Assembly: GCF_001305575.3 (NCBI RefSeq)
Contig: NZ_CP012373.2
Location: forward strand, 3,172,261 to 3,236,260
Length of the DNA stretch: 64,000 bases
Reading direction: 5' to 3'
From: Beggiatoa leptomitoformis
Lineage (GTDB): Bacteria > Pseudomonadota > Gammaproteobacteria > Beggiatoales > Beggiatoaceae
Position numbers and translations under genes: made by a program. A model generated the notes under the pieces. The model saw only the letters and a list, made by a program, of their open reading frames with translations. It had not been told where the DNA came from and did no database searches. Of the stretch, positions 1 through 8,980 are shown piece after piece. The number at the start of each line of letters is the position of its first letter. Position 1 is the stretch's first letter.

Positions 1-2
1 TA

Positions 3-1019
3 TTTTCCAACAAAGTCTTTTTTCGCCAACTACTAGAATCTTTCGTACCAGAACCTTGGGTACAAGACATAGACTTTGAAACTTGTGAACGCCTAGACAA
101 ATCCTTTATTACCGACCACTACAAAGAAACCGAAAGCGACTTAATTTACAAAGTAAAATTTAAACAACAAGAAGCCTACATATACGTTCTCCTAGAATTT
201 CAATCTTCCGTCGTTTGGTTTATGGCATTGCGCGTTCTACACTATCTCTGTAGCTTCTGGCTAGATTATGCAGAAAGTCGCCCCCCTGTAAAAAAACTAC
301 CGCCAATATTTCCAATTGTTCTTTACAGCGGGAATAAACGCTGGACAGCCGCAACAGAGCTACAAAACCTCTTAGCACATCCTGATTTATTAAAAGCCTA
401 CACTCCCGACTTTCGTTACTTCAAAATTGCTGAAAATGAATATCCACAAGAACGACTGCTACAGATTCAGAATTTAGTCTCCACTTTATTCCTAGCAGAG
501 ACTTATCCGCATGATATGGAATTACTCAAATCGCAAGTGTTAGCATTATTTGAAGATAAAACCGATAAAGAAGCGGCTTCATTATTTCTCAACTGGTTTA
601 TACAATTAGTTGTATATAACAAACGAGAATTAAGTGATTATCAGACATTAGAAACCATTTACCATGACAAACTGGAGGCAAGAACCATGTTAGAACATGC
701 AATGGACAAAGAACGTCAACGGTCTTTTTTACTGGGAAAGACGGAAGGACTTGAAGCGGGGATTGTTCAAGGAGTTAGACAAGGAATTACACAGGGGATT
801 ACACAAGGGATTACGCAAGGGATTACGCAAGGAATTGTACAGGGCAAAGCGGAAACATTAATGCGTTTATTAGAAATACGCTTTGGTCAATTAACAGAGA
901 ATCAGCAAGCCCGTTTGTATCAATTAAATCCTGATGAATTAAATCAATTATTGTTTAAACTTTTTCAAACAAAAATTGATTCACTAGCGGATTTTTGGCA
1001 AGAAATTGATAGGCACTGA
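3..1019 (+). CDS. Rpn family PD-(D/E)XK nuclease / transposase-like protein, 5' end cut off
   Basis: The reading frame is open from base 3 of the window, so the gene starts outside it and the ATG at 222 is internal. The N-terminal part has the Rpn (Transposase_31, PD-(D/E)XK) signature: an aspartate in SDLIYKV, then LLEFQSS with the E-x-Q pair at about 190-210, then WFMALRVLHY. Family members act in recombination or as DNA nucleases; the role of this copy is unknown. The C-terminal part has a four-residue repeat (GITQ) encoded by a 12-bp tandem repeat at about 780-850. The same protein family occurs again at 24.1-26.5 kb. A decayed copy of the 3' end appears to follow directly. Family call is confident; function is not. 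Confidence 0.85.
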   Translation, partial: FSNKVFFRQLLESFVPEPWVQDIDFETCERLDKSFITDHYKETESDLIYKVKFKQQEAYIYVLLEFQSSVVWFMALRVLHYLCSFWLDYAESRPPVKKLPPIFPIVLYSGNKRWTAATELQNLLAHPDLLKAYTPDFRYFKIAENEYPQERLLQIQNLVSTLFLAETYPHDMELLKSQVLALFEDKTDKEAASLFLNWFIQLVVYNKRELSDYQTLETIYHDKLEARTMLEHAMDKERQRSFLLGKTEGLEAGIVQGVRQGITQGITQGITQGITQGIVQGKAETLMRLLEIRFGQLTENQQARLYQLNPDELNQLLFKLFQTKIDSLADFWQEIDRH

Positions 1020-1110
1020 TTCTAACTGGAGTCGTACAAGATAAAACCGAAACGTCAATATGCCTTGGTCAATTAACAGAAAACCCGCTTGTCTTATCAA
1101 CCACGTCATT
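1020..1110 (+). pseudogene. Decayed fragment of an Rpn gene 3' end
   Basis: Just after the stop codon, the sequence again spells a degraded version of the preceding gene's tail. A GTCGTACAAG...AAACCGAAACG stretch resembles the ATTGTACAGGGCAAAGCGGAAAC stretch at 835, and CTTTGGTCAATTAACAGA in the gene is matched by CTTGGTCAATTAACAGA here. In frame it reads like VVQDKTET...GQLTENP. This is most likely a relic of a tandem duplication or of unequal recombination. The remaining bases up to rsmH (1111-1310) hold only a single DnaA-box-like 9-mer (1170-1178) and the rsmH ribosome binding site. Confidence 0.5.
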
Positions 1111-1310
1111 TAAGATGCTCTTCTCCTCACATAATTAAGGCTAACTTTTCCTTTAGAATAGACACAAAATTATCCACAACACGTCTTTATTTCTGGTTTT
1201 TTCCGTCAGCCAGTTGCATAACGGGTTCTACAGTAACTTGAATTAATCATAAACAATAGTTTTAGATGTTTTATCCGCCATAAAAAACTTTTTTTCAGGA
1301 GCATTCTTGC

Positions 1311-2237
1311 GTGACCACAGAACACCGTCCCGTTTTATTAAATGAAGTGTTAGATGGACTTAATATTCAAGCTGATGGTATTTACATTGACGGCACTTTC
1401 GGACGGGGTGGGCATAGTCAAGCAATATTAGCGCGTTTAAACGCACAAGGGCGGTTATTTGCCCTAGACCAAGACCCTGAAGCTATCACCGTTGGGCAAG
1501 CATTACACCAAGCAGACCCCCGTTTTATCATTGAACATACGCCATTTATGCACTTACAAAAAATAGTAGAAGCCTATCAATTACAAGGAAAAATTAATGG
1601 GATTTTATTAGATTTAGGCGTGTCCTCTCCTCAATTAGATACACCTGAACGAGGCTTCAGTTTTATGCGCGATGGGGCATTGGATATGCGTATGGACACT
1701 AGCACGGGCGAACCTGTAAGCGAGTGGTTAGCTCGGGCAACAGAGCAAGATATTGCCACCGTATTAAAAACGTATGGAGAAGAACGCCATGCACGGCGTA
1801 TTGCAAAGGCAATTGTTAGCGCGCGTACACAAAAACCGCTGACGCATACTTGTCAATTAGCTGAAATTATTCGCACAGCGCATCCCGCGTGGGAAGTGGA
1901 TAGACACCCTGCAACCCGTTCTTTTCAAGGGTTACGCATTTTTACAAATCAAGAGTTAGCACAAATTGAAAGCGTTTTACCACAAGCACTTGCGGTATTA
2001 GCACAAGGAGGACGGTTAGCCGTTATCAGTTTTCATTCTTTAGAAGACCGCATTGTGAAACGCTTTTTTCGTGATGAGGCGAAAGGTGACCCGTATCCAC
2101 CAAATTTCCCAATTCCTGCAAGTATGCTTAATCCGACCGTGCGTTTAGTAGGCAAAGCCGTGCATCCTAGTGATGCCGAAGTTGCAGAAAATCCACGGGC
2201 GCGAAGTGCTGTTTTACGGATTGCCGAACGGTTATAA
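1311..2237 (+). CDS. rsmH: 16S rRNA (cytosine(1402)-N4)-methyltransferase RsmH
   Basis: RsmH (MraW) transfers a methyl group from S-adenosylmethionine to N4 of C1402 in the 16S rRNA decoding centre. The 308-residue length is normal for the family (E. coli about 313). The AdoMet-binding segment GTFGRGGHS lies at residues about 28-36, followed by ALDQDPEAI, LLDLGVSSPQLD and, near the C-terminus, VISFHSLEDRIVKRFF. The start is GTG, with AGGAG at about 1298-1302 giving eight-base spacing. The gene is usually second in the dcw cluster (mraZ-rsmH-ftsL-ftsI). Here neither mraZ nor ftsL flanks it: an Rpn gene precedes it and bfr follows on the opposite strand. Confidence 0.96.
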   Translation: MTTEHRPVLLNEVLDGLNIQADGIYIDGTFGRGGHSQAILARLNAQGRLFALDQDPEAITVGQALHQADPRFIIEHTPFMHLQKIVEAYQLQGKINGILLDLGVSSPQLDTPERGFSFMRDGALDMRMDTSTGEPVSEWLARATEQDIATVLKTYGEERHARRIAKAIVSARTQKPLTHTCQLAEIIRTAHPAWEVDRHPATRSFQGLRIFTNQELAQIESVLPQALAVLAQGGRLAVISFHSLEDRIVKRFFRDEAKGDPYPPNFPIPASMLNPTVRLVGKAVHPSDAEVAENPRARSAVLRIAERL

Positions 2238-2423
2238 GGATTGTCTGCAAGAAGTTACATACAATCAGAATTCGCCGCGTTTTAAAATAAAAAATTAGTG
2301 CTAAATCAGTGCTTTTAGACCTAAGCGGAATAAAAATAACTGCGTTGATAATTCTGTTTGTCTGTCAATCCTAAAAACGCTAATTCAGATAGTCGCATAC
2401 TCAAAAATTTACTTGTATTCAAG

Positions 2424-2452
2424 ACAATAAAAAAGGCGGATAAATCCGCCTT
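2424..2452 (-). terminator. Rho-independent terminator of bfr
   Basis: On the minus strand AAGGCGG and CCGCCTT pair around ATTTAT (2433-2452), followed by TTTTTATTG. It lies 29 bases past the bfr stop codon. Upstream, 2350-2397 holds a degenerate copy of the dispersed CTGATTCAGAC-type repeat. A 62-codon frame at 2358 crosses this hairpin and is not credible. Confidence 0.85.
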
Positions 2453-2480
2453 GATAAAACCAGCGTCTAACTATAACGCA

Positions 2481-2963
2481 TTAACTTTTACCATCAGAAC
2501 CCATTTGTTCTTGCAGGTAGTTTTGAATACCGACTTGTTCAATTAAACCCAGTTGAGTTTCTAACCAGTCGATGTGTTCTTCTTCGCTTTCTAAAATATC
2601 ATCAAGTAATTCGCGGGAGACGTAATCTTGTTTTTCTTCGCAACAGGCAATGGCTTCAACTAAATCAGGGTGCGCTTTCTGTTCAAGTTTCAGGTCGCAT
2701 TCCAACATTTCTTTGGGGTTTTCCCCAATCATCAATTTTCCCAAGTCCTGTAGATTGGGCAGACCTTCTAAAAACAGGATGCGTTTAATGAGCTTATCCG
2801 CATGTTCCATCTCATCAATAGATTCCTTGAAGGTGTATTTACCCAAGCTGTTCAAACCAAAATTTTCGTACATGCGGGCATGGAGAAAATATTGATTAAT
2901 TGCAGTCAGTTCGTTTCTGAGGATTTTATTAAGGTGTTCAATGATTTTCTTGTCGCCTTTCAT
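2481..2963 (-). CDS. bfr: Bacterioferritin
   Basis: Haem-containing ferritin that oxidises Fe(II) and stores it as a ferric mineral inside a 24-subunit cytoplasmic shell. The 160-residue protein matches the family throughout. The N-terminus [13 protein letters not shown] and the block [13 protein letters not shown] are nearly the E. coli sequence. Dinuclear iron ligands are visible as E18, E51 and H54 in the first pair of helices and E-x-x-H (EEEHIDWLE) near residue 127. M52, the haem ligand of true bacterioferritins, is present. AGGAGA precedes the ATG at good spacing. The gene is monocistronic, with its own terminator, and convergent with rsmH. No bacterioferritin-associated ferredoxin gene lies next to it. 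Confidence 0.96.
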   Translation of the reverse strand: MKGDKKIIEHLNKILRNELTAINQYFLHARMYENFGLNSLGKYTFKESIDEMEHADKLIKRILFLEGLPNLQDLGKLMIGENPKEMLECDLKLEQKAHPDLVEAIACCEEKQDYVSRELLDDILESEEEHIDWLETQLGLIEQVGIQNYLQEQMGSDGKS

Positions 2964-3177
2964 ACACTTTCTCCTATTCGAGGATGGTCATTATCAATCA
3001 GTTAGAACTTATTTAAAGTAAAGAATTGTTTATTCAAGCATGTTAAATCGTATGCGTAAAATGGCTTGTCATAATGTAAGTTCTATCCGTTTTTTAACAA
3101 GCTGAGCAATCATTATATTGGGATTACATCTAAAAAAACTGTACTTTTTGATAATTTTTCAGAAAAAAAGTGTCTAT

Positions 3178-3636
3178 ATGCAACATATCAGTAAACAAAC
3201 AGGGACGTATATCCTCATTTTAAAAGCAAACTCAGCACATTCCTGTTGTGTGGGAAAAATGGGGCTTGTATCTATTACTAAAGGATTTTATTTGTATGTT
3301 GGGAGTGCCTTTGGGCGGGGTGGTGTTCAAGCAAGGGTCTCACATCATCAAAAAATAAGCCTTCATCCACATTGGCATATTGATTATTTACGTCAACAAC
3401 TATCTTTGTTAAGCATTTGGTGCAGTCATGATGCAAAACGGCGTGAACATCAATGGGCAAGTTTGTTAAATCAGTCGCAGGGGATGACTTTGCCCTTTCC
3501 CCGTTTTGGTGCATCTGATTGTACCTGTCCTGCACATTTATTTTTTTCCCCAACGTTGCCCAGTTTTACCGTTTTTCAGTCGTTTTTAATGGTGCAATAT
3601 CCTGAACATGCACCAATTTTACAGTATGTGTTGTAA
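3178..3636 (+). CDS. GIY-YIG nuclease family protein (DUF123 type)
   Basis: The protein starting MQHISKQTGTYILIL is about 152 residues and matches the DUF123 subgroup of the GIY-YIG superfamily. It has GTYIL near the N-terminus, then GFYLYVGSAFGRGG (the Y-x-G motif with an arginine after it), HWHIDYL in the middle, and a cysteine pair in SDCTCPAHLF near the C-terminus. Such proteins are small stand-alone predicted endonucleases, sometimes fused to endonuclease III; the substrate is unknown. An upstream TTG at 3118 would add 20 poorly conserved hydrophobic residues, so the ATG at 3178 is preferred. It converges with the sensor hybrid gene nine bases away. Confidence 0.8.
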   Translation: MQHISKQTGTYILILKANSAHSCCVGKMGLVSITKGFYLYVGSAFGRGGVQARVSHHQKISLHPHWHIDYLRQQLSLLSIWCSHDAKRREHQWASLLNQSQGMTLPFPRFGASDCTCPAHLFFSPTLPSFTVFQSFLMVQYPEHAPILQYVL

Positions 3637-3644
3637 AGCAATAG

Positions 3645-4772
3645 CTATTCTTGATAACGCGGTAAGGCAAAATAAAAACGCGAACCGTGTCCTAACTCGC
3701 TTTCTACCCATGCACTCCCTTGTAATTTCTCCATAATTTGCCGAACGATGGATAATCCTAATCCGTGTCCATCCGTGCGTTCTTCATGTAAACGGGTAAA
3801 TGGGGTGAAAAGTTTTTCTTGTGCTTCGGATGAAATGCCTGCGCCATTGTCTTGTACCCAAAAACGGATTTCATCCGCATTTTGTTGAAATCCAATCTGT
3901 AATTTTGGCGGACTTCCTCCGTATTTTAAACCATTACTCAGATAATTAACCCAAACTTGTTCTATCCAAGGTGCGTATCCTGTGACAAGCGGATAAGGTT
4001 CTGTGGGAAAATGTAATTCTCCCGCATAGCGGTCTATCATCTGGGCTAAATGCTGTTGCGTGACTTCGGTTAAAATAGCCTGCATATCTAATGGTTTAAT
4101 TTCTATTTGTTGACGGGTAGAAATCCCTGCAAGCAGCAGTAACGCATCAATAATATCGGACATCTGCTCACCCGCTTGACTGATGAGCCTAAGATAATTA
4201 ATTGATTTTTCAGTCAGTGGTTTAAACACAGGTGGGGTATCATAATCTTTAACCAAACGCTCACTTAAATGAATAACGCCACTTAAAGGATTTTTTAAAT
4301 CATGCGCAACAGTGCGAGCAAATGCCTCAACTTCTTGATTACGCCTTTCTAATTCACTGGCATAGGTTTGTAACTGTTTTTGCAGACGATGTAATTTTAA
4401 ATGCGTATTAATGCGTGCCAACACTTCCTCTTGTTGAATTGGTTTTGTAATGTAATCAGCCGCACCCACTTCAAATCCTTTCACTTTATTAGGCGTTTCC
4501 GTCAATGCTGTCATAAAAATGATGGGAATATCCTGCGTTGCTTCTTGTGATTTAATGATTCGACACACCTCAAAGCCGTTAATATCGGGCATCATCACAT
4601 CCAACAAAATTAAATCGGGTTTTGCATAATTCGCTTTTTGAATGGCCCGTAATCCCGCTTGCGCAACCAACACTTTAAAACCAGCTTCATTTAAAAAATC
4701 GAACAACATCGCTACATTAGCAGGCACATCATCCACAATTAACAAAGTGCCTTTGTATTGTGCATCTTTCAT
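3645..4772 (-). CDS. Response regulator receiver-histidine kinase hybrid
   Basis: Cytoplasmic signalling protein of 375 residues with the receiver domain first. The phospho-acceptor is D58 in LILLDVMMPD, with acidic VDD near residue 14 and K110 in YITKP. A coiled coil (about 125-150) leads to a HisKA domain with H157 in VAHDLKNPLSGV. The HATPase domain has the N box (NYLSNGLKYGG), G1 (VQDNGAGIS) and G2 (HGLGLSIV). There is no membrane segment, so input presumably comes from a partner kinase acting on the receiver. No cognate partner is adjacent. Bacterial members of this layout often act in motility or biofilm phosphorelays, but the job here is unknown. Confidence 0.9.
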   Translation of the reverse strand: MKDAQYKGTLLIVDDVPANVAMLFDFLNEAGFKVLVAQAGLRAIQKANYAKPDLILLDVMMPDINGFEVCRIIKSQEATQDIPIIFMTALTETPNKVKGFEVGAADYITKPIQQEEVLARINTHLKLHRLQKQLQTYASELERRNQEVEAFARTVAHDLKNPLSGVIHLSERLVKDYDTPPVFKPLTEKSINYLRLISQAGEQMSDIIDALLLLAGISTRQQIEIKPLDMQAILTEVTQQHLAQMIDRYAGELHFPTEPYPLVTGYAPWIEQVWVNYLSNGLKYGGSPPKLQIGFQQNADEIRFWVQDNGAGISSEAQEKLFTPFTRLHEERTDGHGLGLSIVRQIMEKLQGSAWVESELGHGSRFYFALPRYQE

Positions 4773-4965
4773 GATATTGATTATCCATTACAATGAGATA
4801 TAACCTTACAAAAATATAATAATTTGCGCTAGCTAATCGTTGTATCTTAGTAAACAAACAGAAACAGCTTTGGATTACTTCTATTTTAATAACCCCGAGC
4901 AAGATTCTTTCCCCTATTTTTCACACAAGCAAATATTCATTCAATACAGATTACTTCACATAATT

Positions 4966-6927
4966 ATGATGAACTGGACAGACTTTCACTTTTTACGCCC
5001 TACGGCATTACTCGCATTTTTACCCTTCATCATCCTCTTTTATTTTTGGCTAAAACGGCGCAGACAAAATGGTCAATGGGCAAACATTTGTGACCCGCAA
5101 CTACTCCCACATATTTTGCTACGACAAGACCAAGACCCAACACCAACCCCTGCGACGTTTCTCATCGCCATTGCAGGAACGCTTGCGATTCTTGCCTTAG
5201 CAGGACCGACAATAGAACGCCTACCCCAACCCGTTTTTCGTGAACAATCTGCTTTAGTCATCGCCCTTGATTTATCGCGCTCAATGAATGCAGAAGATAT
5301 AAAACCCAGCCGTTTAGAACGCGCCCGCTATAAAATTGCCGACATTCTCAACCGACGACAAACAGGACAAACCGCATTACTGGTTTTTGCAGGCTCCGCC
5401 TTTGTCGTCACCCCATTAACTGATGACAAAGAAACAATACTGTCACAACTCCCCGCACTGACCCCAGATATAATGCCCGTACAAGGGGGGCGAACCGATT
5501 TAGCCCTACAAAAAGCCATGGAACTGCTACAACAAGCAGGGATAAAAAACGGACAAATTCTACTCATCACCGATGAAGCAGAAACAAACCAAACCCCCAA
5601 TACTGTACAAAAACTAACCCAAGCAGGCTATCAACTCTCCATCTTTGGTGTAGGCACTTCCCAAGGTGCGCCCATTCCCATTGCAGACAGTGGCTTTTTA
5701 AAAGACTCACAAGGGGCAATTGTCATTCCCACACTCAACGAAACCACTCTAATGCAACTCAGCAATCAAGGCGGTGGCATTTACCAACACTTAAGTATTA
5801 GCGATGTAGATACTAACGCGCTATTTGCCCTCTTAAACCAACAATACGATAAAAAACTAGAATCCCGACAAGCAACACAACTACACGTTGAACGCTGGTA
5901 TGAACTAGGCACATACCTACTCCTCCTTGTACTCCCCATTGCGGCACTCGCCTTTAAACGCGGACATTTTGTTTTTATTATACTAATTACACTGCTCTCC
6001 ATCACAAATCCCCCCCCTGCACACGCAGAAGAAAATACCACAGAATCCCCAAGCCTATGGCAACAACTCTGGGCAACTCCAGACCAACAAGCCAGCCAAG
6101 CCCTACAAGCAGGCGACGCAAAAACCGCCGCGACCCTATTTAATGACCCCGCATGGAAAGCCGCTGCCAGCTACAAAGCAGGACAATATGAACAAGCACT
6201 ACAAACCCTATCAGGTTTAAACACCCCTGACAGCCTATATAACAAAGGCAACGCACTGACAAAACTTGGCAAATACCCTGAAGCTATCGAGGCTTACAAA
6301 CAAGCCTTAGCCCAAAACCCAAACCATGAAGATGCCCGTTATAACAAGGAAAAAGTTGAACAATTACTAGAACAACAAAAGCAAGAAGACAAGAAACAAG
6401 ATAAACAACAAGACAAAGACAAAGATAAAAAAGACAAAGAAAACAAAGAAGATAAACAAAAAAACGATAAGGACGACAAAAACGCCCAAAATCAGCAGAA
6501 TCAACAGAATCAACAGAATCAACAAGACCAACAGCAACAAAACGCGCAACAACAAGATGATAAACAGCAGAATAACAAAGATGCTGCACAACAACATGCT
6601 GACTCACAAGATAAACCTGCCGATTCATCTAAAGACGAACAACAAGCCAAAAATCAACCTGCTGATAAAAAAGAAGACCTGAAAAAAGCGGAAGAGAAAC
6701 CTGCACCACAACCGAGTGAAAAAGCAGAAAAACCCGCCACAGACCCAGAGAAAAACAAAGAGACGGCACAAGCGAATGTTGACGAAACAAAACCAATGAC
6801 AGAAGAACAAACCGCGCAAGAACAATGGTTAAGACGTATTCCAGACGACCCCAGCGGTTTATTACGGCGCAAATTCCAGTATCAATACAGCCAGCAACAA
6901 CAACCCACGACAGGAAAAGAGTGGTAA
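4966..6927 (+). CDS. VWA domain protein fused to TPR (BatB-BatC type)
   Basis: Membrane protein with two N-terminal transmembrane helices, a von Willebrand A domain with the MIDAS motif D-x-S-x-S (ALDLSRSMN), and a third helix before PPPAHA. A TPR segment follows (DSLYNKGNALTKLGKYPEAI), then about 200 residues of low-complexity K/Q/D/E/N sequence. It is a fusion of the BatB (VWA) and BatC (TPR) parts of the Bat aerotolerance system, which sits with MoxR AAA ATPases in many bacteria and is thought to assist periplasmic protein or metal-centre maturation. No moxR or batA lies here. The ATG pair at 4966/4969 begins MMNWTDFHFLRP; the frame open from 4840 (TTG) adds an atypical leader and is disfavoured. 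Confidence 0.85.
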   Translation: MMNWTDFHFLRPTALLAFLPFIILFYFWLKRRRQNGQWANICDPQLLPHILLRQDQDPTPTPATFLIAIAGTLAILALAGPTIERLPQPVFREQSALVIALDLSRSMNAEDIKPSRLERARYKIADILNRRQTGQTALLVFAGSAFVVTPLTDDKETILSQLPALTPDIMPVQGGRTDLALQKAMELLQQAGIKNGQILLITDEAETNQTPNTVQKLTQAGYQLSIFGVGTSQGAPIPIADSGFLKDSQGAIVIPTLNETTLMQLSNQGGGIYQHLSISDVDTNALFALLNQQYDKKLESRQATQLHVERWYELGTYLLLLVLPIAALAFKRGHFVFIILITLLSITNPPPAHAEENTTESPSLWQQLWATPDQQASQALQAGDAKTAATLFNDPAWKAAASYKAGQYEQALQTLSGLNTPDSLYNKGNALTKLGKYPEAIEAYKQALAQNPNHEDARYNKEKVEQLLEQQKQEDKKQDKQQDKDKDKKDKENKEDKQKNDKDDKNAQNQQNQQNQQNQQDQQQQNAQQQDDKQQNNKDAAQQHADSQDKPADSSKDEQQAKNQPADKKEDLKKAEEKPAPQPSEKAEKPATDPEKNKETAQANVDETKPMTEEQTAQEQWLRRIPDDPSGLLRRKFQYQYSQQQQPTTGKEW

Positions 6928-6940
6928 CACCTCCGCAAAA

Positions 6941-7070
6941 ATGGATGGTAAAAACTTGATAAATAAAATTATTACCATCCATCTTGCCGAAATATAGCAA
7001 ACGCGCCATAAAGTGATTTAAATTCAGGGTTAGCAATCCTGTGAGGACTGCTAACCCTCTGTATTTTTTA
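6941..7070 (+). terminator. Two stem-loops ending the VWA-TPR gene
   Basis: The first inverted repeat pairs ATGGATGGTAA (6941-6951) with TTACCATCCAT (6972-6982). The second pairs AGGGTTAGCA (7026-7035) with TGCTAACCCT (7049-7058), extended inward by TCCT/AGGA across one mismatch, and is followed by CTGTATTTTTTA. The second is the likely intrinsic terminator. The rest of the 310-base gap to nadB holds only promoter-like AT-rich sequence and one TGTCAT...ATGACA inverted pair around 7166-7196. Confidence 0.65.
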
Positions 7071-7237
7071 TAGTGCGTTTACTATATATCGCCGCCCAAC
7101 ACGCCCAATAAAAACCCACAGGCAACGCAATTAAAAACCTGAAATTTATGTTAATCTTTTTACCATGTCATTCAAATAATAATGACACCATTTTGTATTC
7201 TACATAGCTTAAGATTACTGAAGAATTCCAAGATATT

Positions 7238-8830
7238 ATGACCCAACAGGCTGAATATGATGTATTAGTAATTGGCAGCGGAGCGGCAGGTTTAAGCCTC
7301 GCGTTAGAACTTGCTGACCATGCACGTGTTGCCGTGCTGTCTAAAGCCGCTATAGACTCAGGCAGTACCCAATATGCACAAGGGGGGATTTCCGTTGTTT
7401 TAGGGGAAGATGACTCCCTTAACTCCCATGTAGAAGACACCTTAAATGCAGGGGCCGGACTGTGCGACCGTGATATTGTCCATTTTACCGTTGCAGAAGG
7501 GCCAGACCGCATCGCTTGGTTAATTAAACAAGGTGTCCCTTTTACCCAAGAATCTAATATTGATGGACAACTAACCTACCATCTCACCCGCGAAGGCGGA
7601 CATAGCCACCGTCGCGTAATTCATGTTGATGATGCAACAGGAAAAGCCGTTGTTACCACCCTCACAGCAAAAGCGGCTGCCCATCCCAACATTCGCCTGC
7701 TAGAACGTCACATCACTATTGACCTCATTACAGGCAAAAAATTAGGGCTTGAAACAAACCGCTGTCTAGGGGCATACGTTCTTAATCGTGATACCAATGA
7801 AATCATTGCAATGCGTGCGCGTTTTGTCGTGCTTGCCACAGGGGGCGCGGGTAAAGTTTATCTATACACCAGCAATCCTGATGTTGCGACAGGCGATGGC
7901 ATTGCAATGGCATGGCGGGCAGGTTGTCGCGTGGGCAACATGGAGTTTATCCAATTTCACCCAACCTGCTTATTTCACCCCGAAGCCAAATCATTTTTAA
8001 TCAGTGAAGCGGTGCGCGGAGAAGGGGGACGTTTACTTCTCCCTGACGGCACACCCTTCATGCACCGCTTTGACCCCCGTGCCGAACTCGCCCCCCGCGA
8101 CATTGTCGCCCGTGCGATTGACCATGAAATGAAACGCATCGGCAGTGATTACGTATTTTTAGACATTACCCACAAATCCGAACAATTTATTGTTTCCCAC
8201 TTCCCGAATATTTATCACCGTTGCCTAGAACTAGGCTACGACATGGCAAATCAACCCATCCCCATTGTTCCTGCTGCGCATTACACCTGCGGTGGCGTTG
8301 TAACCGACCGTCACGGACACACCGATATTGCAGGTTTATATTGCATTGGAGAATCCGCATTTACAGGCTTGCACGGCGCAAACCGTATGGCAAGTAATTC
8401 ATTACTAGAATGTTTAGTTTTCGGACACAGTGCAAGCCAAGATATTTTGGCGCAACTTGAAAATGTTTCTGCACCACCTGCCGTTCCTAGTTGGGATGAA
8501 AGCCGTGTCACAGATTCGGATGAAGAGGTTGTCGTTTCGCACAACTGGGATGAATTACGACGGTTTATGTGGGATTACGTCGGTATCGTCCGCACTACAA
8601 AACGGTTAGAACGGGCAAAACGGCGCGTGGATTTACTACAAAATGAAATTCATGAATATTACAGTAATTTCCGCATAAGCAATGACTTAATTGAGTTACG
8701 GAATTTAGTCGTTGTCGCCGATTTAATTATCCGCTCTGCGCTATTACGTAAAGAAAGTCGTGGGTTACATTACACCTTAGATTATCCTGAACGCTCACCA
8801 GAGCCACAAAATACAGTGTTAGTACCGTAA
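7238..8830 (+). CDS. nadB: L-aspartate oxidase
   Basis: Flavoprotein that oxidises L-aspartate to iminoaspartate, the first step of de novo NAD synthesis; NadA uses the product with dihydroxyacetone phosphate. The 530-residue length is close to E. coli NadB (540). The FAD-binding [13 protein letters not shown] is at residues 12-24, then [45 protein letters not shown] and [10 protein letters not shown]. These fit NadB and the succinate dehydrogenase/fumarate reductase flavoprotein family, with the shorter NadB-type C-terminal helical domain. No nadA or nadC is adjacent. It is a single-gene unit with a strong terminator. Confidence 0.96.
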   Translation: MTQQAEYDVLVIGSGAAGLSLALELADHARVAVLSKAAIDSGSTQYAQGGISVVLGEDDSLNSHVEDTLNAGAGLCDRDIVHFTVAEGPDRIAWLIKQGVPFTQESNIDGQLTYHLTREGGHSHRRVIHVDDATGKAVVTTLTAKAAAHPNIRLLERHITIDLITGKKLGLETNRCLGAYVLNRDTNEIIAMRARFVVLATGGAGKVYLYTSNPDVATGDGIAMAWRAGCRVGNMEFIQFHPTCLFHPEAKSFLISEAVRGEGGRLLLPDGTPFMHRFDPRAELAPRDIVARAIDHEMKRIGSDYVFLDITHKSEQFIVSHFPNIYHRCLELGYDMANQPIPIVPAAHYTCGGVVTDRHGHTDIAGLYCIGESAFTGLHGANRMASNSLLECLVFGHSASQDILAQLENVSAPPAVPSWDESRVTDSDEEVVVSHNWDELRRFMWDYVGIVRTTKRLERAKRRVDLLQNEIHEYYSNFRISNDLIELRNLVVVADLIIRSALLRKESRGLHYTLDYPERSPEPQNTVLVP

Positions 8831-8834
8831 ATAA

Positions 8835-8866
8835 AAAGGGCGAATTTTATTCGCCCTTTGTTTTTT
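8835..8866 (+). terminator. Rho-independent terminator of nadB
   Basis: AAAGGGCGAA pairs with TTCGCCCTTT around a short TTTA loop, followed by GTTTTTT. It begins five bases after the nadB stop codon. Confidence 0.92.
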
Positions 8867-8980
8867 AACCCGCAAGAATAAAAAATAATGCAGAAAATCA
8901 GATTAATATAGCTTGATTAATGGCTTAATTTAGTTTAATTATAAAGGCATTCTAATATCTTGATTCATAAGGATGCCACA

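Noticed and set aside
780-850. Direct repeats considered as a CRISPR-like array
   Set aside because: They are 12-bp in-frame codon repeats without spacers inside the Rpn gene.
1170-1178. Single TTATCCACA boxes at 1170, 47070 and 54611
   Set aside because: Isolated 9-mers, two of them inside coding sequence; single copies are not evidence of an origin or of DnaA control.
2358-2546. 62-codon plus-strand frame after rsmH
   Set aside because: It runs through the bfr terminator and into the bfr gene, has no ribosome site and contains a degenerate repeat copy.
2964-3010. Fur-box-like TGATAATGACCATC upstream of bfr
   Set aside because: Only one half matches the 7-1-7 consensus; the other half has too many mismatches to support a site.
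6284-6872. Several long antisense frames opposite the VWA-TPR gene
   Set aside because: They are the reverse reading of the low-complexity K/Q/D tail and give unnatural L/V/F-rich peptides with no ribosome binding sites.
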